The notes below the pieces were generated by a model. It searched no databases. It was not told where the DNA came from and saw only the letters and a list, made by a program, of their open reading frames with translations. This document shows, in pieces, positions 1 to 5,291 of a DNA stretch of 5,291 nt. Made by a program: the position numbers and the translations under genes. The DNA comes from Helicobacteraceae bacterium (GTDB lineage: Bacteria; Campylobacterota; Campylobacteria; Campylobacterales; Sulfurimonadaceae), in contig JAUWLG010000115.1 of the NCBI GenBank assembly GCA_030613795.1, forward strand, positions 1-5,291. The letters are read 5' to 3'. Numbering within the stretch: the first letter of the stretch is position 1; the number at the start of each line of letters is the position of its first letter.

Positions 1-107
1 CCGGTCATGATATAACCGATGATCTGCGAAACGCCCAGACGTTTTAGGATCAAGTTTAGGACAATAGAGATAGCAAGGGCAACGATGACATAGCTGAGAA
101 CGTCCAT
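1..107 (-). CDS. Cation:proton antiporter (CPA2/Kef type), N-terminal fragment
   Basis: The minus strand reads from an ATG at 107-105 to the left edge without a stop, giving 35 codons plus two bases. The peptide begins MDVLSYVIVALAISIVLNLI, a first transmembrane helix, followed by LKRLGVSQIIGYIMTG. That short basic linker leading into a QIIGYxxTG segment is typical of the start of monovalent cation:proton antiporter-2 proteins (KefB/KefC-like), which exchange K+ or Na+ for H+ across the inner membrane. The full protein would have about a dozen helices, sometimes with a C-terminal RCK/TrkA domain, none of which is visible here. The Shine-Dalgarno match is weak (AAGTGA just upstream). The gene is divergent from pyrG and has its own TATAAT box. 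The family call rests on a short fragment; the exact ion and subfamily cannot be told. Confidence 0.72.
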   Translation of the reverse strand, partial: MDVLSYVIVALAISIVLNLILKRLGVSQIIGYIMT

Positions 108-122
108 ATTTGATCACTTGTT

Positions 123-147
123 TTTTTATATTATACCCACTTATACC
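123..147 (-). promoter_or_regulatory. Promoter of the antiporter gene
   Basis: On the minus strand a perfect TATAAT lies at 135-130, about 22 bases before the ATG, which predicts a very short leader. No good -35 box is visible. An A/T tract further upstream (minus-strand A-run at 162-169) is compatible with the T-tract promoters known in Campylobacter. The -10 overlaps one copy of a direct repeat: on the plus strand TTATACC occurs at 131-137 and 141-147, exactly 10 bp apart. Confidence 0.6.
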
Positions 148-161
148 AAGATAATATGCTA

Positions 162-200
162 TTTTTTTTGAGATGCCTATAAGGGCACCTTTGTTATAAT
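162..200 (+). promoter_or_regulatory. pyrG promoter, extended -10 with upstream T-tract
   Basis: TGTTATAAT at 192-200 is a perfect extended -10 (TGn followed by TATAAT at 195-200). An eight-base T-run sits at 162-169, where campylobacterotan promoters usually carry T-tracts instead of a -35 box. Initiation about seven bases downstream would leave a leader of roughly 20 bases before pyrG. That leaves no room for a terminator-type pyrimidine attenuator such as the one in front of Bacillus pyrG. Confidence 0.7.
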
Positions 201-212
201 CGCGAATTCTAT

Positions 213-219
213 AAAGGGG
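213..219 (+). promoter_or_regulatory. pyrG ribosome binding site
   Basis: AAAGGGG lies 7 bases upstream of the ATG at 227. It is a strong Shine-Dalgarno match at ideal spacing and fixes the pyrG start. Confidence 0.8.
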
Positions 220-226
220 CTAAATC

Positions 227-1855
227 ATGACAAAATATATCTTCGTAACCGGCGGGGTACTAAGTTCTTTAGGTAAGGGGATCACGGCAGCCAGTGTCGG
301 TACACTCCTCAAACACGCAGGTAAAGATGTAGGTATGTTAAAGATCGACCCCTATATCAATGTCGATCCTGGTACCATGAGCCCCCTTGAACATGGTGAG
401 GTCTTTGTCACTAAAGATGGTGCAGAGACTGACCTCGACATCGGAAACTATGAGCGTTTTCTCGATACATCATTTCTAAAGACAAGCAACTTTACAACAG
501 GTCAAGTCTACTCTTCTGTTATTGAAAGAGAGCGCTCTGGCGGGTACCTTGGTCAGACGATCCAAGTCGTTCCACACATCGTTGGCGAGATCGTTGACCG
601 TATCAAAAGAGCAGGTGAAGGCCACGATATCCTTGTTGTTGAGCTTGGCGGTACTGTTGGTGACATTGAGGGTCTTCCATTTATGGAAGCGATCCGTCAG
701 ATGAAACATGATGACGATGTTGCCGGTACCTTCTTTATCCACGTGACACTTATCCCTTATATCAAAGTGGCCGGTGAGTACAAGTCAAAACCGACGCAAC
801 ACTCGGTTCAAGAGCTTCGTCGTATCGGTATTACACCTCAGATGATCATCGCCCGTAGTGAAAGCGACCTCCCAAAATCATTTAAAAAGAAGTTGGCACT
901 CTCTTGTGATGTTAAACAAGACAGCGTTATCTTAGCACTCGATGCAGCTACTATTTATGCAGTACCGATCAGTTTTATGCAGCAAAATATTCTTGCGCCT
1001 ATTGCTAAAGAGCTTGAACTTGGCGACCTCTCACCAGAGATGGAAGAGTGGGACATGTTGGTTAAAAAGATCGTTTCACCGACCAAACGTACCGTTGTCG
1101 GTTTTGTAGGGAAATATCTTGAGCTTAAAGAGTCATACAAGTCACTGATCGAAGCACTGATCCACTCGGGTGCCCACCTTGATACCAAAGTAGAGATCTG
1201 CTGGGTTGACAGTGAGAAGATCGAAGAAGTCGGTGCAGAAGCACTTCTTGGAGACTGTGACTCTGTATTGGTTGCCGGCGGTTTTGGAAATCGTGGTGTT
1301 GAAGGCAAGATCTTGGCTATCGAGTATGCTCGTACTAACAAGATCCCTTATCTCGGTATCTGTTTAGGGATGCAGCTTACACTTGTTGAGTATGCTCGTA
1401 ATGTACTGGGACTAGAAGATGCCAACTCAGTAGAGTTCAATCCTGAGACGACAAACCCTATGATCTATCTGATCGATGAATTCATCAACCAGACTGGTGA
1501 CACAGAGCTTCGTACACACACCTCGCCAATGGGTGGAACACTTCGTCTTGGGGAGTACCCTTGTGAGACAAAAGAGGGATCGATCCTTCGTGAAGCGTAC
1601 AACGGTGAAAAACTCATTTTCGAACGTCACCGTCACCGTTATGAAGCAAACCCTGCTTACAGAGATGATCTTGAAAAAGCGGGTATGGTCGTTACAGGTG
1701 AGTCTAATGGACTTATTGAGACAGTTGAGATCCCTGAACACCCATGGTTCCTAGGTGTGCAGTTCCACCCTGAATTCACATCACGTCTTCAGACACCAAA
1801 TGCGTCTATTCTTGCATTTGTGAAAGCATCTTTAGCTAACGCTGAGGCTAACTAG
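227..1855 (+). CDS. pyrG: CTP synthase (glutamine hydrolysing)
   Basis: Converts UTP to CTP using ATP and glutamine, the last step of de novo CTP synthesis, in the cytoplasm. It is 542 residues long, close to the E. coli enzyme (545). The N-terminal synthase domain (about 1-270) opens with the P-loop-like [14 protein letters not shown] (K17). It continues with [15 protein letters not shown] (38-53), the [15 protein letters not shown] segment (64-78, with the Mg-binding Asp71) and [11 protein letters not shown] (139-149, with Glu139). The C-terminal class I glutamine amidotransferase domain (about 288-535) has the GGFGNRG loop (351-357), the nucleophile Cys379 in GICLGMQ, HRHRYE (468-473), and His514/Glu516 in VQFHPEF, completing the Cys-His-Glu triad. 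No key residue is missing. The start is set by a strong ribosome binding site and alignment to the family N-terminus. recJ follows 152 bases downstream, the same order as in Campylobacter and Helicobacter. Confidence 0.98.
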   Translation: MTKYIFVTGGVLSSLGKGITAASVGTLLKHAGKDVGMLKIDPYINVDPGTMSPLEHGEVFVTKDGAETDLDIGNYERFLDTSFLKTSNFTTGQVYSSVIERERSGGYLGQTIQVVPHIVGEIVDRIKRAGEGHDILVVELGGTVGDIEGLPFMEAIRQMKHDDDVAGTFFIHVTLIPYIKVAGEYKSKPTQHSVQELRRIGITPQMIIARSESDLPKSFKKKLALSCDVKQDSVILALDAATIYAVPISFMQQNILAPIAKELELGDLSPEMEEWDMLVKKIVSPTKRTVVGFVGKYLELKESYKSLIEALIHSGAHLDTKVEICWVDSEKIEEVGAEALLGDCDSVLVAGGFGNRGVEGKILAIEYARTNKIPYLGICLGMQLTLVEYARNVLGLEDANSVEFNPETTNPMIYLIDEFINQTGDTELRTHTSPMGGTLRLGEYPCETKEGSILREAYNGEKLIFERHRHRYEANPAYRDDLEKAGMVVTGESNGLIETVEIPEHPWFLGVQFHPEFTSRLQTPNASILAFVKASLANAEAN

Positions 1856-1902
1856 TTAAACGCCAAAGGAGCAAAAGCCCCTTTTGTCTACGTTAACACT
1901 AG
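1852..1902 (+). terminator. Long imperfect stem-loop after pyrG, candidate terminator
   Basis: The outer arms are CTAGTTAAACG (1852-1862) and CGTTAACACTAG (1891-1902); they pair with one bulged base and one mismatch. Inside sits a second stem, AAAGG-A-GC (1865-1872) with GC-C-CCTTT (1877-1884), closed by an AAAA loop and followed by one more T. The inner part looks like a Rho-independent terminator, but its T-run is only four bases and is part of the stem, so termination is probably partial. The left arm contains the pyrG stop codon (1853-1855), so ribosomes finishing pyrG would disturb the outer stem. Confidence 0.5.
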
Positions 1903-1946
1903 GTTCTCCTCGACGGAGTGTCCACGTGCAGATCAACCGCACTAAA

Positions 1947-1974
1947 TGTCATTCCTGATTGCATGAAAATGACA
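1947..1974 (+). promoter_or_regulatory. Inverted repeat upstream of recJ, possible operator
   Basis: TGTCATT (1947-1953) and AATGACA (1968-1974) are perfect 7-bp inverted repeats separated by 14 bases. They flank the candidate -35 of the recJ promoter. Half-site size and spacing suit a dimeric regulator, but a hairpin in a pyrG-recJ transcript is equally possible, and I recognise no specific regulator's box. Confidence 0.25.
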
Positions 1975-1986
1975 GACATATATCAT
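1959..1986 (+). promoter_or_regulatory. Weak candidate recJ promoter
   Basis: TTGCAT (1959-1964) and TATCAT (1981-1986) are spaced by 16 bases and end 21 bases before the preferred recJ start at 2008. Both boxes deviate from consensus, so recJ may instead depend mainly on read-through from pyrG. If the promoter is real, the upstream in-frame codons of the recJ frame (from 1918) would lie mostly outside the transcript. Confidence 0.28.
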
Positions 1987-2007
1987 AAAGCAGTTATAGG
2001 TTTTTCC

Positions 2008-3609
2008 ATGACCAAAACACCCAACGTTCCTAAACTCGACCTTGACGCGCTTAAACGTAAACTTGACGAGCGTTTTTCAGACGGGTTTTCAAAACTATCA
2101 GACATCCCTGACCCATCTCTGCTGCTGAATGCTCCTAAAGCTGCTAAACGTATCGCGGATGCAATACGTAACAGAGAGCGTATTACACTTGTGGGTGATT
2201 ACGATGTTGACGGGGTCACAGCAACCTCCCTAACCGTCCTCTTCTTCAGGGAACTGGGCTACCCCTTGGATGTTATCATCCCCAACCGTTTCGTCGATGG
2301 TTACGGGGTCTCCCCATCAGTATTAGAGAGAGTCGAAGCGGACCTGGTCTTTACTGTGGACAACGGTATTAACGCCTTTGGTGCTGCAGAGGTCTGTAAA
2401 GAGCGCGATATTGACCTTATCATCACCGACCACCACACTCCATCTGACACCCTTCCGGATGTCTATACCATTGTTGATCCTAAACTCGCAGATGACACCT
2501 ACCCCTTTAAAGAGATCTGCGGGGCACAGGTGGCTTGGCTAGTTCTGGTACTTGTAAAAAAAGAGCTTGATGTAAAGATCAACATGGGTCAATACCTCCC
2601 GCTCTTGGCAATGGCTATCGTCGCTGATGTAATGCCTCTGGTAGGAATCAACCGAGCCATTGTCCAACATGGACTTAAACAGATGATGACAAGCACCCTG
2701 CCGGCATTTACCATCATCAGAGAGTTCCTGAACAAATCATCTCTCGCAGCTGAAGATATCGGTTTTCAAATCGCACCGCGTATCAACTCTGCCGGACGAT
2801 TAGAGGACGCTTCTATCGCGTTAAAGTTTCTAACGGCTGATACCCCGGAGAAAGCCTTTAAACAGTTTGAACTGCTTAACCAGCTAAATGACCTTCGTAA
2901 AGCGATCGAAGCTGATGTCACCGAAGAAGCAATCGCCCAAGTTAAAGAGGGTGATGATGTTCTTGTAGTAGCCGGCGAAGATTGGAATGAGGGAGTTGTC
3001 GGGATCGTCGCCTCTCGTTTAGTCCGCCGCTTTGGTCGCCCGGCTATTGTCCTGAGTATTACAGAGGGACGTGCCAAAGGAAGTGCTCGAAGTATTGGCA
3101 ATGTCAGCATCTATGAACTTATAAAGTCTCAAGAAGAGCTGTTGGAAGGGTTTGGCGGCCATATGATGGCTGCAGGACTGGCTATGCCTATGGACCACGT
3201 TGTGAAGTTTAAAGAGGCCATCAACGCTATTGCTTCCAAGATAGACCCTGAGCAGTTCATCCCTCAAGAAGAGCTCATCGGTGAGCTCACACCAAGCACC
3301 ATCAATACTAACCTCTTAAACCTTCTAGATGCGTATGAACCTTTTGGCGAGGCAAATCCCCGCCCGCGTTTTCTGGCTATTGATGCTTATGTTGAAAGTG
3401 TTAACTACATGGGCAAAGAGCGTGACCACAGCCGTATCGGTATACAACTCGAGGGAGGCATTGAAAAGCATGACCTTATTGCCTTTAAACAACGTTATAA
3501 GATGTCAACCAACCGTCGCCTTAGTTGCAGCTATACTATCAGTAAAAATGAGTGGAACGGAAAAGTCAGCATCCAGATGATGTTAGATAGACTTTATGAT
3601 GAGAACTAA
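2008..3609 (+). CDS. recJ: Single-stranded-DNA-specific exonuclease RecJ
   Basis: A 5'-3' exonuclease acting on single-stranded DNA in RecF-pathway recombination, mismatch repair and base-excision repair, using Mn2+/Mg2+ in a DHH phosphoesterase fold. It has 533 residues from the ATG at 2008, shorter than E. coli RecJ (577). The DHH domain shows DYDVDGVT (64-71), VDNG (117-120), the signature DHH (141-143) and ADVMPL (206-211). Then come APRINSAGRLEDA (256-268), and in the DHHA1 part GEDWNEGVVGIVASR (323-337), GSARS (358-362) and FGGHMMAAG (382-390). The last ~110 residues fit the RecJ OB domain. All metal-binding motifs are intact. The frame stays open upstream to a GTG at 1918, but those 30 codons have no family-like sequence and no good ribosome site. 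The ATG at 2008 has AGG 7 bases ahead (1998-2000), a modest signal. The pyrG-recJ order is conserved in Campylobacterota. Confidence 0.93.
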   Translation: MTKTPNVPKLDLDALKRKLDERFSDGFSKLSDIPDPSLLLNAPKAAKRIADAIRNRERITLVGDYDVDGVTATSLTVLFFRELGYPLDVIIPNRFVDGYGVSPSVLERVEADLVFTVDNGINAFGAAEVCKERDIDLIITDHHTPSDTLPDVYTIVDPKLADDTYPFKEICGAQVAWLVLVLVKKELDVKINMGQYLPLLAMAIVADVMPLVGINRAIVQHGLKQMMTSTLPAFTIIREFLNKSSLAAEDIGFQIAPRINSAGRLEDASIALKFLTADTPEKAFKQFELLNQLNDLRKAIEADVTEEAIAQVKEGDDVLVVAGEDWNEGVVGIVASRLVRRFGRPAIVLSITEGRAKGSARSIGNVSIYELIKSQEELLEGFGGHMMAAGLAMPMDHVVKFKEAINAIASKIDPEQFIPQEELIGELTPSTINTNLLNLLDAYEPFGEANPRPRFLAIDAYVESVNYMGKERDHSRIGIQLEGGIEKHDLIAFKQRYKMSTNRRLSCSYTISKNEWNGKVSIQMMLDRLYDEN

Positions 3610-3650
3610 ACAGTATCGTTGTCCACTGCTCAGAAGCTGTCAACTGTTTA
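3607..3650 (+). repeat. Inverted repeat starting in the recJ stop codon
   Basis: TAAACAGT (3607-3614) and ACTGTTTA (3643-3650) are perfect 8-bp inverted repeats enclosing 28 bases. The left arm includes the recJ stop codon (3607-3609). The right arm runs into the 10-bp palindrome TGTTTAAACA (3645-3654). No T-run follows, so it is not a good intrinsic terminator. It could be a 3'-end RNA structure or chance pairing in AT-rich DNA. Confidence 0.3.
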
Positions 3651-3686
3651 AACATTGATATAACCGCAGTATACAAATCCTGCTTC

Positions 3687-3704
3687 ATCTCTATCGCAAG
3701 AGAT
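3687..3704 (+). repeat. Small hairpin in the recJ-SQR spacer
   Basis: ATCTCT (3687-3692) and AGAGAT (3699-3704) form a 6-bp stem around a 6-base loop. There is no T-run after it on either strand. Function unknown; it lies 13 bases before the much stronger hairpin at 3718-3740. Confidence 0.3.
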
Positions 3705-3717
3705 ACCACACCGAAAA

Positions 3718-3740
3718 ACTTATAGAAAACTTCTATAAGT
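3718..3740 (-). terminator. Perfect 10-bp hairpin with 3-base loop, possible minus-strand terminator
   Basis: ACTTATAGAA (3718-3727) and TTCTATAAGT (3731-3740) are exact inverted repeats around AAC. On the minus strand the stem runs straight into a short T-run (AAAAA on the plus strand at 3714-3718), so it has terminator form only in that direction. The stem is AT-rich and therefore weak. I find no convincing minus-strand gene that needs a terminator here. Alternatives are a protein-binding palindrome or an RNA structure in recJ read-through transcripts. Confidence 0.35.
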
Positions 3741-3798
3741 ATATAGTATTTATGACCATATTTGACGTTGTTTATCACATTTTTATCATCATTTAGTG

Positions 3799-3844
3799 CT
3801 TTTTACAGTTTAACAGTCTTATTTCAGAATTTAAAATGTAGAAT
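3799..3844 (+). promoter_or_regulatory. Candidate promoter of the SQR-like gene
   Basis: TAGAAT at 3839-3844 is a one-mismatch -10 box placed 29 bases before the start codon. Upstream there are recurring T-tracts (around 3780-3784, 3800-3804 and 3819-3823), the pattern reported for Campylobacter housekeeping promoters, and no -35 box at the right distance. I see no sigma-54 -24/-12 element. The 264-base gap after recJ also argues that the gene has its own promoter. Confidence 0.42.
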
Positions 3845-3862
3845 AGTTTACAAATTGAATAT

Positions 3863-3871
3863 AAGGTGGAG
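3863..3871 (+). promoter_or_regulatory. Ribosome binding site of the SQR-like gene
   Basis: AAGGTGGAG ends 2 bases before the ATG at 3874, with its AAGG part 7 bases away. It is a strong site that fixes the start and so confirms that the long n-region before the twin arginines is translated. Confidence 0.75.
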
Positions 3872-3873
3872 TT

Positions 3874-5291
3874 ATGCAAAAAAATGAACAGATCAAAGAG
3901 ATACTTAACGAAGTAGAAAAAAAGATGTCAGAACAAGATGCTGCAAAACTGTCGCGTCGTGACGCGATCAAACTAATGGGTATGTCGCCAATCGCGGCAG
4001 GTGTAATAGCAAGTGCCGGAAGCAGTACATACAGTGAGGCTAATGCTTCTAGTGCTACGGGTAAGATCGTTATTGTCGGTGGTGGTTTGGCAGGTACGTC
4101 AACAGCTGCACGTCTTTGTAACACTCTCTCAAACCCAGACGTTACTGTGATCGAGCCTGATCCAAAATCAGTATCGTATCAGCCGGGACAGACACTTGTC
4201 GGTGCCGGTGTCTGGGAACTGGATGATATTGTTTATAAAATAGATGATCACTTTCCTAGTGATGCGAAACTGATCAAAGACAGTGTTGTTGCTTTTGACC
4301 CTGATAACAACACTGTTACAACTGCAGGCGGACAGACGGTTGATTATGATTACCTGATCGTTGCAACAGGTCTAATGCTTAACTATGGTGCTATTGATGG
4401 ACTGGACGGTGTTATCACATCTGCACAGGCAGACAATAGTGTTGTACGTGAAAAGATCGGTAAAGACGGTGTCTGTTCGATCTATTTCCAAGACGGTTCT
4501 GTTGATACATGGACTCAGATCCAAGAGCTGATCAAAAAAGCTAAAGCACACAGTGGACCAGATAAGCTTCAGGCGCTATTTACACACCCGAACACACCGA
4601 TCAAGTGTGGTGGTGCTCCGAAGAAGATCATGTATCTTACACATGCCCGTCTGGAAGAGGCCGGTGTCCGCGACAAAGTAGAGTTAACGTTCCTGCCAAA
4701 CGGCGGTAAGATGTTCGGTGTTCCTGAGTACCACGATGCTATTAAAAAGCAGTTTGAAGCAAGAGGTTTCAAATGGCACTATAAACATAACCTTGTTGCG
4801 ATCGATACAGAGGCTAAAGTCGCTACGTTCAATAAACATTGGACTGAAAAAGGTGCATGGGACGAAGATTTGGAAGAGTACGATGTGATCGATAAGTCAG
4901 AACTTGTTGAGAGAAAGTATGACTTTATCCACATTACACCGCCAATGAAAGCGCCGGACGTTGTTGCTAAGTCAAAAGTCGGTTCAGCAAAAGGTTGGGT
5001 ACCGGTTACTAAAGAGACACTACAGAATGTAAAATATAAAAATGTATTCAGTCTTGGTGATGTTGTTGCTGTACCGATGGGTAAAACCGGCGGTAGTGCA
5101 CGTAAGCAGTACAAAGTCGTTGTTGATAACATTATCGCTCTTATGGAAGGAAAGTCTAAACTTCCTGCAGCTTATGGCGGCTATACAGTTTGTCCTTTGA
5201 TCACCAGCATCGGTACGGTTATGCTGGCTGAGTTTGACTGGTCTAAAAAACCAACACCATCATTCCCGCTTGACCCGACAAAAGAGCGTTG
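3874..5291 (+). CDS. Tat-exported sulfide:quinone oxidoreductase-like flavoprotein, C-terminus cut by window
   Basis: Open from ATG 3874 to the right edge: 472 codons plus two bases, with no stop. Family members oxidise sulfide to sulfane sulfur/polysulfide and pass electrons through FAD to quinone. The N-terminus has a long polar region (1-27), the twin-arginine motif SRRDAIK (27-33), a mildly hydrophobic stretch (34-49) and a possible cleavage after ANA (56-58), so a folded, FAD-loaded periplasmic enzyme is likely. The FAD dinucleotide fold starts at KIVIVGGGLAG (64-74), with Glu94 as probable ribose ligand. SYQPGQTLVGAG (101-112) is SQR-like. Cys245 in IKCGGAPKKIMYL and Cys440 in YTVCPLIT match the redox cysteine pair of mitochondrial SQOR (human Cys201 and Cys379). 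Cys201 may correspond to the third cysteine of type I SQRs. SLGD (393-396) and GKTGGSARKQ (403-412) are the second FAD/quinone region. An acidic insert lies near 321-348. The missing tail should carry membrane-anchoring helices. FCSD flavoprotein (FccB) is the main alternative; the SQR subtype is not settled. Confidence 0.88.
   Translation, partial: MQKNEQIKEILNEVEKKMSEQDAAKLSRRDAIKLMGMSPIAAGVIASAGSSTYSEANASSATGKIVIVGGGLAGTSTAARLCNTLSNPDVTVIEPDPKSVSYQPGQTLVGAGVWELDDIVYKIDDHFPSDAKLIKDSVVAFDPDNNTVTTAGGQTVDYDYLIVATGLMLNYGAIDGLDGVITSAQADNSVVREKIGKDGVCSIYFQDGSVDTWTQIQELIKKAKAHSGPDKLQALFTHPNTPIKCGGAPKKIMYLTHARLEEAGVRDKVELTFLPNGGKMFGVPEYHDAIKKQFEARGFKWHYKHNLVAIDTEAKVATFNKHWTEKGAWDEDLEEYDVIDKSELVERKYDFIHITPPMKAPDVVAKSKVGSAKGWVPVTKETLQNVKYKNVFSLGDVVAVPMGKTGGSARKQYKVVVDNIIALMEGKSKLPAAYGGYTVCPLITSIGTVMLAEFDWSKKPTPSFPLDPTKER

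Noticed and set aside
201..226. Pyrimidine-sensing attenuator or reiterative-transcription leader in front of pyrG
   Set aside because: The predicted leader is about 20 bases, with no terminator hairpin and no initial G-run at the likely start site; the GGGG is the ribosome binding site.
476..1754. Several open frames of 60-128 codons on both strands inside pyrG
   Set aside because: They overlap a complete, motif-rich CTP synthase, have no family-like sequence, and reflect the codon pattern of the real gene.
1891..1942. Possible small RNA or tRNA-like element (CTCC-TCGAC-GGAG hairpin at 1906-1918, GTGC/GCAC arms at 1926-1942)
   Set aside because: The stems are only 4 bp, no T-loop consensus or CCA end is present, and no cloverleaf can be drawn.
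2766..3580. Open frames of 82-114 codons on both strands inside recJ
   Set aside because: They overlap intact RecJ domains, and their low-complexity Ser/Arg/Ala-rich translations are typical of shadow frames.
3780..3844. Sigma-54 promoter ahead of the SQR-like gene
   Set aside because: No GG/GC pair at -24/-12 spacing was found in this AT-rich stretch.
3831..5132. Minus-strand open frames over the SQR-like gene
   Set aside because: The plus strand carries a continuous 472-codon frame with a strong ribosome site, Tat motif, FAD fold and SQR motifs; the antisense frames have no signals.

Overview
The window looks like chromosomal DNA of a sulfur-oxidising campylobacterotan (Epsilonproteobacteria), probably in the Sulfurimonas/Sulfurovum range. 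Four things point there. The pyrG-recJ gene pair is the same neighbourhood known from Campylobacter and Helicobacter. The promoters have clear TATAAT-like -10 boxes behind T-tracts and no good -35. A Tat-exported sulfide:quinone reductase homologue is present. Base composition is moderate, judged by eye. The genus is inference.

Layout: (i) positions 1-107, minus strand, hold the first 35 codons of a CPA2/Kef-type cation:proton antiporter that runs off the left edge. (ii) Positions 108-226 are a compact divergent promoter region. (iii) 227-1855 is pyrG (CTP synthase), complete with all catalytic motifs. (iv) 1856-2007 holds a long imperfect stem-loop that starts in the pyrG stop codon, then smaller inverted repeats and a weak candidate promoter. 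(v) 2008-3609 is recJ (single-strand-specific 5'-3' exonuclease), complete; its best start lies 30 codons inside the longest open frame. (vi) 3610-3873 is a 264-bp AT-rich spacer with three inverted repeats and a likely promoter. (vii) 3874 to the right edge is a flavoprotein of the sulfide:quinone oxidoreductase family with a twin-arginine signal, missing only its C-terminal end.

The genes do not form one pathway. PyrG supplies CTP for nucleic acid and phospholipid synthesis. RecJ serves recombination and mismatch/base-excision repair, and its link to pyrG is conserved neighbourhood rather than shared chemistry. The antiporter handles K+/Na+ and pH. The SQR-like enzyme would feed electrons from sulfide into the quinone pool from the periplasmic side.

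I see no defence system, mobile element, CRISPR array, tRNA or rRNA, and no convincing undescribed system. The points most worth a second look are the Tat-SQR (cysteine set plus an acidic insert), the structured spacers, and the uneven GATC density between genes.
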